A DNA stretch of 64,000 bases. Origin: a virus. Made by a program: the position numbers and the translations under genes. The notes under the pieces were generated by a model. The model worked only from the letters and a program-made list of their open reading frames with translations, ran no database searches and was not told the origin of the DNA. The stretch spans positions 1 through 64,000 of the IMG/VR virus record IMGVR_UViG_3300025122_000008; one strand, given 5' to 3'. How positions within the stretch are numbered: the first letter of the stretch is position 1; the number at the start of each line of letters is the position of its first letter. Below are positions 17,032-27,500 of this stretch, in pieces.

Positions 17032-18575
17032 TGGCAATTAAAAGATATGTAGCCGCTGTGGACAACACGATAGCCAATGCTTTTGAGGCCAACCTGTCAA
17101 CTCGGGGCACCGGTTCAAATATGGGCGCTGCTGATAGCTTGGAGGTTTTTTCCTTGTACGGGCAGGTTTCTTCATCGACAGGCCCCAGTAACGAACTTTC
17201 TAGAATACTTATAAAATTTCCTATTGCAGGCACTCTAACCGCTAGCGCGCCAGATATACTTGCTGATCGAAATGCTAGTAAAATTCCTGCTAGTGGTAGT
17301 GTTAATTTTTATTTGAAGCTTTATAACGCGGAACATCCCTATACCCTTGGAAAGGATTACCAATTAAATATTTATCCCGTTTCTTCTTCTTGGGAAGAGG
17401 GATATGGTCTAGATATGGAGGAGTATAAAGATCTCACCTATGATAGTACCGGGTCTAATTGGGATCGCCGCGGGAACGCAGGCGCCTGGAATACAGGTAG
17501 CGGCGGCGGAGATTATAGATCTGATTATAATTTTACAGCTAGCTTCCTAAATGGTTGGGAAGATCTTGAAGTTGATGTAACGCCCGCGGTGGAAAGGTGG
17601 ATGCAAACGTCTGGGACCTCGCTACACTTTGACAATCACGGATTTTTAATTAAGCTCACCAACAATCAAGAGTCTGCTAGCTTTTCATATTACACAAAAA
17701 AGTTTTTCGCTCGTTCAACAGAGTTTTTCTATAAAAGACCAGTTATTGAAGCGCGTTGGGATTCTCGCACAAAAGATGATCGTGGAGATTTTTATTATAG
17801 TAGTTCGTTGGCGCCTGCCGCAGATAATTTGAATACAATATATATGTATAATTATGTAAGAGGTCGTTTAATAGATATTCCCAATTCTTCTAGTGTGGGC
17901 CTTACGGGATCTCTGCTGGTAAGTGTTTATTCGGGATCTACAGTCCCGACCGCCTCAAAATTACTTTTGCCGGCTGGCGGAGGAGTTGCTGCAGCATCGG
18001 ATTACAATATCACAGGCGGGTGGGTATCAACTGGAATTTATTCGGCATCCCTTGCTTTAACGGCAGCCGCCACTTCTTTAACAAAAATTTTTGATGTTTG
18101 GCATGATGGTACGGAAGAAACTAAAGGAAGCAATATTGAATATTATACAAGCTCATTTGCTCCTCAAAAACTAAGCGCCCATAATAATGCGCCCACTTTT
18201 GAGTATGTTTCTAATATAACAAATCTTAGATCTCAATATATGCGTACGGAAGACGCGCGCTTTCGATTTTTTATTAGAGAAAGAAACTGGAACCCAACCA
18301 TATATTCAGTTGCTACGGCGGCAATATCGAACACAACGCTAGTAAGCGCCTCATATAAGGTTTTAAGATTGACGGACGAGCTAGAAGTAATTCCATACGG
18401 CACCGGTAGTGATTATCAAACATATCTTTCTTATGATGTTTCCGGAAACTATTTTGATTTAGACATGAATCTTCTCGAAAAGGATTATGCATATGGTATT
18501 AAACTGGCATATTACAACAACTCGATTGGTTCTTGGGTAGAACAACCAGAGATGTTTAAATTTAGAGTAGAATAA
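17031..18575 (+). CDS. Virion structural protein, beta-rich (possible wedge/tail component)
   Basis: 514 aa. The sequence is rich in Ser/Thr/Gly and beta-prone: SRILIKFPIAGTL, YPVSSSWEEGYGLDMEEYKDLTY, GWEDLEVDVTPAVERWM and NHGFLIKLTNNQES. The arrangement, with a conserved 'W-EG-G' loop and 'D-T-V-W' strand, resembles carbohydrate-binding or DNRLRE-type jelly rolls, though this is a weak resemblance. I recall related proteins downstream of gp6 in aquatic T4-like phages. TAATG overlaps on both sides tie it to gp6 and the giant gene, so a baseplate-peripheral role is likely. Confidence 0.6.
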   Translation: MAIKRYVAAVDNTIANAFEANLSTRGTGSNMGAADSLEVFSLYGQVSSSTGPSNELSRILIKFPIAGTLTASAPDILADRNASKIPASGSVNFYLKLYNAEHPYTLGKDYQLNIYPVSSSWEEGYGLDMEEYKDLTYDSTGSNWDRRGNAGAWNTGSGGGDYRSDYNFTASFLNGWEDLEVDVTPAVERWMQTSGTSLHFDNHGFLIKLTNNQESASFSYYTKKFFARSTEFFYKRPVIEARWDSRTKDDRGDFYYSSSLAPAADNLNTIYMYNYVRGRLIDIPNSSSVGLTGSLLVSVYSGSTVPTASKLLLPAGGGVAAASDYNITGGWVSTGIYSASLALTAAATSLTKIFDVWHDGTEETKGSNIEYYTSSFAPQKLSAHNNAPTFEYVSNITNLRSQYMRTEDARFRFFIRERNWNPTIYSVATAAISNTTLVSASYKVLRLTDELEVIPYGTGSDYQTYLSYDVSGNYFDLDMNLLEKDYAYGIKLAYYNNSIGSWVEQPEMFKFRVE

Positions 18576-21500
18576 TGTCTTTACGCAAATACTTTCAAAA
18601 AGCGCAGGAGATAAAAAATCTTTCCAATCTAAGCGAAGAAGAGGTTGCTGGAGAAGTAGAGTCTGTTGGCTTTCACGAAGCTGATGTTGTAAAAGACAAC
18701 CGGTTTATACCGGCGGTAGATTACTCAGATCCAGCAAATTTTGCCAGGTATGGATCTGCAGTAGAGTATTACGATCGATCAATAAAATGGATTTATGGAG
18801 ACTATCCTTATGATGGTTCACTTAGAGAGAAACTAGAGTGGGAAAATAGTTCTTCGTACGTAGATCTATATATATTTGAAAATAAATATCCCAGATCTAA
18901 TGGATATGCACTGTTTTCTGCTGATGGTTGGGGCGCCCTCGCAAGTACTGCCCACCAGTACGGCACCCCCTCTAATTTAGAATACATTTATATAAAAGGA
19001 GGGCCCAACACCAACCCAGATGGGATGTCACCGTTCCGCCTTGCATTTACGGGATCAAACTATCATGAAACCGCCTCTAATCGTGCATCAAACCTAGAAT
19101 TTGATTTAGTGAATAAGGGGGCAAGTGTTGAGTTTTGGCTGAAGAAGACCGCTTTTGATGAAGATCTGACTGGTCGTGAGGTTATATTTGATCTGTGGAA
19201 CCTTAAAAACTCTGGTAGTGACGGATATGGAAGACTTAGAGTAGAGGTTACGGGTGGTGTAGGGTATAAAGGATCGCCCTTCCTCATCACTTGTCATTCC
19301 GGGTCTAGTACGACACCATATGGATTCGTAACCGAATCCGTTGGGCTAAGTTTGACGGGCGCCCTAGAAACCTGGAGCCATTATGCCGTTACTTTTAAAT
19401 CAGCTTCTGACGGCGTTGATGTTCGCCTCTATAAGGATGGCGCTCTAAACCATTCGGTTACCACGGGGAGCAATATTGGTATCGTCACAGGCGCCCTAAA
19501 CGCCACCATTGGTGCGTTAATTGTCCCCCCCAACAATATCAGTGAATCAGGTTCCGCAGGCGCTGGAAAACTGTCTGGTTCAATCGACGAGTTTAGATAT
19601 TGGAAAACACAAAGATCTTCTAAAGATATTGGTCGTTATTGGTTTACACAAGTAGGTGGCGGCACCAACAGCGATCCGACGCCTGGCCGCATTGTTACAT
19701 CCGCAAGCCTAGCCAATACCAGATTGGGTGTATATTATAAATTTAATGAAGGGATTACGGGTGATGCCACTACCGATGCTAAAGTTCTAGATTATTCTGG
19801 TCGTATTAGTAATGGTACTTGGACGGGGTATGATTCATATTCTAGGAATACTGGTTCAGCTATACTCTCAGCCAGCGCCGCAATTAGGGAATTTGAAGAT
19901 CCAATTATTTACGACGCTCACCCCGATGTAGTGTCCCTTAGTGCTGAACTAGCCGCGTCTGGCTCTCAGCATGATGCAACAAATAACGCCTCCCTTTTTA
20001 ATGCGATGCCCACGTGGGTTATAGAAGAGGATGAACTTGGGAGCAAAGATTTAAAATATTTAACCCAAATAATGGGCAGTTATTTTGATACCCTACACCT
20101 TCAAATAGAATCTCTCAACAGACTTAAGGATAAAACATATATAACCGGTAGTGATAAGCCTCTAACATTTGCAAATAGGCTCCTAGAACAGGCCGGCCTA
20201 ATATCCCCAGAAATGTTTTTGGATGTTGATATATTAGAAAAATTAGCTGATCGATCAGAAAAAAGGCTATATGAGAAAAACTTAACTGATATTAAAAATT
20301 CAATTTATCAAAACATATACAACAATCTATCGTATATATACAAATCAAAAGGCGCCGAAAAATCATTCCGGAACCTGATTCGTTGCTACGGAATAGATGA
20401 CGAGCTTATTAAATTTAATATGTATGCAAATAATATTGAATTTGAATTACGCAATAACGTTACGAGCCACGTTTTAGCAAAAAGATATGCAGACTTTAAT
20501 ACCACATCGAGTATAGAAGCAACAGTATACCAGTCAGGAAGTTATATAAGCGGTAGCCGCAATTTGTCTGATGGCTTTGCTTTTACGGCCGAAGCAAATG
20601 TTATATTCCCCGAGAAACTATCGCGGACCGATAAAAAGTTTATTGGTCTGCAGTTTATTTCTGCTTCTATATTTGGTTTACACAGTTCCTCACACGAGAC
20701 TCAAGACGCGATGGATCCGGAGTGGGCAGAACAAGATGCTGTAAACTTCCAAGTATATGCCGTACGTGATGAGCTGGGGTCTCCAAACGCAAAATTTGTG
20801 TTAACCGGTACAGCCGGCGGCTATGTTCCGCGACTTACTAGTAGTTTATACGAAGATGTTTATGATAATACAAATTGGAATTTGGCCGTAAGAATCAAGC
20901 CAGAAAAGTATCCTTATGCAAATCTGATTATGGAACCATCAACTGGTTCCGTTGGCCCGACTTATATTGTTGAATTCCATGGTATAAACATGCAAGATGG
21001 TACCATCATTAATGAATTTAATGCAACGGGAAGTATTACGGCTCCGCCAAAAATGTTTGTCACAGGATCCCGAAGACTATATGGGGGCGCCCATCGTACA
21101 AACTTTACTGGTTCGTTATTACAGTATTCCGATATCAAGCTGGGTTCTATACGCTATTGGTTTAATTATCTAGAGAACACCACGTTGGCTGCCCACGCGA
21201 AAGATATACAGAATCATGGTACTTTGCGTGCTGCTTCATATCCATATTTGTTTCAGCCCTCAGCTTCTTTTGGAGAGTTAAGCGAACAAGAGACATTGGC
21301 GCTTAATTGGGAATTTACTAATATTACTGGTTCTGATGCTAATGGGCAATTTACGGTATATGATATATCAACAGACTCTACAAGTCCATCAACAGGTTCA
21401 TATGGGTGGCTTGGACCCCTATTGTTGAGCGATCACGAAGGAAAGGGCTATGGATTTGCTTCGAATGATACGACTGCAATTGATAAAGATTATGTTACAG

Positions 21501-24500
21501 CGGTAAGACAGAATCTTCCGGAGAACCTTAAATCTCAGGATATGATAACCATCTATAATGAAATAGAGAGGGACTTGTTTACTAAGGAAACGCGCCCTGT
21601 TAATTTCTCTTTTGCTTTCGAAAAAAGCATTTACCAGAATATTTCTGAACAAATGTTGAATTATTTTTCAACTTTACACGAATTCCATAATTTAATTGGT
21701 GAGCCAGTAAACAGATATCGTATGAACTATAAGTTGATGGAAAAGGCTCGTACGGCCTTTTTCGAGAAGGTTCAAAACAATAAGATAGATTTTGAGAAGT
21801 TTTATGAGTTTTATAAGTGGTTTGATAGCTCTTTGTCCATAATGCTTAATCAACTGGCGCCAGCATCGGCCGACATTGTAGAAAATATTCGTACGATGAT
21901 TGAGAGTCACGCACTAGAAAGAAATAAATATCAATTTAAGTTCCCCACTTTAGAGGATAAATCTCCCGGCGCATGCAACAGTAAATGTGCCCTGGAGATT
22001 GGTACTGTATATATGGCCAGCGAGATGGCGCCCGGCGGCAAGCCCGGGAATGCTGGTAGTTTGGGTACCAAAGAATATACTCCAAGACAAGTTGGCACTT
22101 ACGACTGTAGAAAGCAAGGTGGCTGGAAGTGGCAATACGCACCAGTTGACGGGGATCAAAAGAAGAATAAAGATTGGTGGAAATATCGGGCCGAAAAATA
22201 TGGTGAGAAATATGGTGGTAAAACTAGCGTCAATTATTCTCGTCAAGGTATTTTTAAGAAAATGGCATGCGAGGTGGGCGACAGAATATCAAAGATATAC
22301 AGATTCTCAGTATCTGAGGAACCAACCTTCCCTTCGACCAATCTACATCCGAGTAAGCGTTGGGGTGCAATATATAATGTAGTTGCACCAGCGGGCCCAC
22401 TAATCGAGGGCCTGAATATTCCGGCTAACGTAGCGTTGATATCTGAAGTGGAAAAGTTAATAGATTCAAATGATAATCCGGTTCCACACCGCAAACAAAG
22501 ACTTGGGTTTTCTTTAAATGCCAGAATAAACAAACCCAGTGGTCACGATTATTTGAATGCTGATGGCAATATAATAGCTCCATTTAGTATATACAGTTCT
22601 TCTGTAACCACGGGCCAGAATGCTCAGGTGGTAAACAAATTCACCGGCAATGTTGAAATTACCAATCTGCACCACGACATGTATGGTACTTATACGGAAA
22701 CTCCTTTACAGGGTCCGTTTTCTGAAACGTGGGTGGGTGGCAGAGAGCATAGGCACGTACGCATTAATCGATATGATCCAGCAAAAAAAGGTGACAACAA
22801 TTTAGATTCCGCCTTGGATCGACCAGAAGGGTTTAAGTTATTGTTGGGCCCAGACTTGGGGCCCCAGGGCCTTGATGGGGCCTATATTGGCGGCATAGTG
22901 GGTCCACAATATCCCGAGCCGGAATCCCCGGAAGTGACGCCTCCTTATCTTTTTTATAGGCCCAAGGGCAATATGACGCGCGGCTTAATAACCAAACGAC
23001 CGGTTAATATTAAAAATATTTTAATGACTTCCGCATCCCTTAGTCAATCGCTTTCTGGCGTCCTGACACACGGGAGAGTTGGTAACTATCAACATAATTA
23101 TCAAGTCATTCAGTCTGTCGGCCGTAGCACCAATGATCCTTTTTGGCAAGACCAATCGTTTACTTTTGCTGCAAACCCGCAAAGTCCCTACCCCCGATTA
23201 TCTAATGTGGACCAGTTACCCGTACAAAACATTAGAGTCAAAAATACAAAAGCTGCCTCGATTAATGATAATTCTCCTTATAATTGTTATGTTTTTGCTT
23301 CTGATTCCGCGATGAATGCAAACAGCGCCGAAACATGGGCTTTTTGGCTGAATCTTACAAATCCGGACGAACTTAATTTTATTTTTGCGGACAATGCGGC
23401 CGGTGATCGTTATATATCTTTAACGGCAGCCAACACCCTGGCCTTTAAAGCTTATCACTCCACTACCGATGGAGTTTGGCAAACAGACGCTGCAATAACT
23501 ACCGGTAATGAGTGGGTTCATGTTGCCGTAACATATAACGGCAACTCTAACGCGAATGATGCAGTATTCTATATTAATGGTGAAAAAGTTGCATCCACCA
23601 ACAGTACATCCCCTGTTGGTACGCTGGAGGCTTATGGTGGCAACATAAACCTTGGTTATCCCAATGCAAATGGTTTTGAGGGGTATATGTCCGATGTGGC
23701 CTTTTACAATATCAATTTAACTGCATGCGAAATTAAGGCAATTTATAGTAATTCGACGTTAGACTTAATTAACCACGGGCCCCCGCGAGCTGCCTCCAAT
23801 CTTATATTCTGGTGGAGAATGGGCGACGGCGCCGGAGATGTCGCAGCCACCATTGTTGACCAGAAAGGAAATGCAAATTTGACTGCTGTTAATTCTCCAA
23901 CAATTATTGGTATTAGTCCTGATGATTGTTTGGTTACTGCAAATGATAACAATTTTGCTCTTCCAAATCGGCAAGGCGCGAATTCAAATAAGACTATATT
24001 TGTTAATCTGTTTAGTGCCCCGGGGTCATATGAGACATTATCGCGCGGATATCTTGATACTGCTCACGAGGAGAAGTCGGTTTATAATGCATTACCATTC
24101 CGTAACCTGTCTATTAGGGCATCTGGAAGTGGTGAATCGGGATCGCTACATGTTCAGTCTCATATTACCGGTACCGCTGGCCGTCGGGCTCTAAGAACGT
24201 TGCTCACCCTACACGCTGGCCCATTTGGGACCGATGCTCAATATGGTAGTGTATTATCTGCTATATATAATACGACCCCCTCTTTTCACAAGGTTAATAG
24301 AAATAGAAAATATCGATATGAGCTGAAACCCGTAGCCGCGTCCGCAGTAGATTGCATTGATACAACTGGTCTCCTAGCTGATCGATACAACGATGCTTCG
24401 TTTACAATATCGATCTCAGTGTCGGCCGGTGGTCTAGGTGGCACGGCTGTTACAATTTTACTTGATGCCAGCGAGTCCACCAGCGGCACTGGAGGCGCAA

Positions 24501-27500
24501 ATCAAATCATGATTGGCACCGATGATGGCATTACCGATGCAGCCCGGGCAGCTCTCATTATCAAAGCCATTAATGGAGATACCGATTCCAAAGTCAATTA
24601 TGCAACGTCAGGAAATGGCCAAGCCGGCGACGACCTGGGCATTACAGCGGCCGAAGGTTCAAGCGATACTCAAATTACGCTGACGATGGATGCTGCCGGC
24701 GCAGCGGGCAATATTGCTAGTGCGTTAGCCAGCGCATCAGGCGTCGACATAATTGACGTAACGTATTTTACCGGCGGTGGCAACGAGTCCGAAGGTGATG
24801 CCGCAGCTACTTTAACCGGCTCGGTTCGAGATAATTGGTGGGTACAGCATCCTATCCCGCGGGCAGCAAGAAATTATGCTTGGATAACTGCCAGCTTACC
24901 ACTTAGTAGTGATTATTACACATACATTGAACTGAGTGGCGGATTTCTGACAAGCACGCCAAGCATCAGTGGCGCCGATATTTTAACCACTGAATTGAAT
25001 AGTACCACTCCGGGGTATATTCGTGATTTTATTGGAACAAATACATTAATAAAAGAGCCAGTAAGCTGCTCACAAAACCAATTGGGGTATGCACCTTCAA
25101 TTGGTCTCGGCTCTCTTGCTACATTAAATCCGGCCGGTTCTACGGCAATTGATAAATTTAGTTCACTAGCCTCTAATTTTAATATGTTGATGCTTCATAG
25201 AAATGGTCCATATCAATACCCCTCATGGAAACAAATAAGAACAGGTGAGCACCCCGTCGTACGAGATCAAAAAGAAATAAATATTATGTCCGTAAGAGAC
25301 GAGCCGACCCAATTTACATACCTATCTTCATTAGGAAGTGTTTCGGTCGCCGGCCTGAAAGGAAATACTTTTACGTCTTATATAGAACAGCCTGTTAGTA
25401 GCCGACATCATCCTGTGGCGTTTTTCTATAAGACTGGGGATGTTGCTGCACTATCTAGAGTTACGTGGGCTAATAATTTAGACTACCTATCCAACGAAAG
25501 CCTTAATAATAAATTGGATATAGCGAAAGATGTTGAGCTTAGTCAGCCATATTATACAATAGTCAATACCGTATTAAACACGGTGCAGAACAACGAACAG
25601 GTAGTAGAATATTCTGAGAGGATTTATCCACGAGAAGTTAATGCATACCAGAATAGAGTGCGCGCGCGTACACAATATACTGTGGGAATGGGACTACAGA
25701 GTTCGGCTACTTCGGCCTCAATATGGAATTCATCAAGAAGTATAAGGTCTAACGTAAACACTATAAATTCTCAGGGGCATACAATAAACAATATGTCACG
25801 CTGGCCTTTAGATGGTCATATAGACTTTACCACCACTTACACCCTAGCTACGTCTTCTGACGCGGGCACCAATGGTCGCGAAGGAGAATTGTTAAATAAA
25901 TTCTGCAGATATGGGACTACTGGAAGTTTTTCAATTAGTGCTAGTGCACTTTATGCAATGCCGGTACCCGTTGGTTCGGCTTCGGTTAATGGTGACCCAA
26001 TTTATAACGGAGACGCCTTGTGGCAGTTGGGCACAGGCAGCAATGCCCCTTATCGTACATATGAAGATTATATGATATATCTCAGATTAACCGGGAAGGA
26101 CCACACCATTGTACCCGAATTTAGGATTAGTGACCACATAGAACGATATATCAATGCATCCGCCTCTAACTGGTTAACTGCGCTTGATAATAGTACACCA
26201 GGGATGTTTGAAATTACTGGTGCTTACATAGATAATAGTTTTGATGATGGTGTAAAAGTTTGCGAAGTTGTCGATACCGATAAGTTTTATAATGTTTATG
26301 GCCATACTGATTTCTTGAAATATTTTAAGGTAATAGACGACGATCTTAATAATAGAGAAACGGCAGACGGTACAAAGATTAGAAAATCATTATTATTAGA
26401 ATGCTCTGCAAAATTAAAATTTTTGCCATACAAGGGATTTTATCCGGTTGAAAGAACTGTTGAATTGGCGCGCCTTTTTTCTCAATCATATGGGCCTCAA
26501 ATTTCGGCAAGCAATCCACAGGCATATCGAGCAGTTTTAGAACCGTTATATGCCCCCGGAATTATGTATAATACGATCAAGTCAGGAATTGGTGTGGGAA
26601 GCTTTATAGTTTATAATGCAAGCTATGACCCAGACGACTCGGAAAGCGCAGTGTTTGATGTATCTAAAAAGAATGCGCTAAACTCCGCAGACACCACGCT
26701 TCCAGAGGGTACAATTAATTTTGGACAAAAATCAATATTAAGTATGAGTGCCTATCCCGAAAAAGAGGGCTCGACGGGCGGCTATAGTCTTCAGAGAATA
26801 CCTTTTGAGGCGATTCTTAAGCCCGAGGCTTATTTAAATACCGGCCTGCGTGGAAATGTTAGTGGTTCTGTTATTTTTGATAGTGGTATCGGTAGTGCTA
26901 GTTTATCTGGAAATACGGCGGGCGCCTCAGCGCTTAATCATATACGATTTTATGGCGCCGGATCCAAACTATATGGGATGGCGATCGATAATTTCTTATG
27001 CAATACTGCTGATTTCTTTTTGGAAAAAAGCCACCACAGCCCCAATGGGCTAACGACGTTGCTGGCCAGCAAAGAAGAAACTCAGTATACACCGCTAGTC
27101 GAGGATCAGGTATATGCTGTTACAATTAATTTGTATCGGACCCTGAAAAGCAAGAACGGCATTTCTAAAGCTGATTTTGATTCATTTAGTTTATATAATA
27201 ATGCTGGTGCTTTTGGGCCACCCTTCTGCTTGGATTGCGCAGATGCGGACGCTTCAACTGGAAACTTTAAGGCAAGTTTTGCTCCTGTTACACCATCATA
27301 TTTTTATGGAACAAGCTCGGTAACCATTATTTATAAAGCTCCTTTTACGGGGCAGCCCACATTTGATGATATAAGGTCTAGAGCTACGTTTGTTTACTCG
27401 CGTCAAATGGAAGAACAGACCACAAGCACAAGCGCGACTGGATATTGGTTTGCTCAACAAATTACCGGTAGTCTGAAGGTAATGGAGAAAGTAAATGCCA

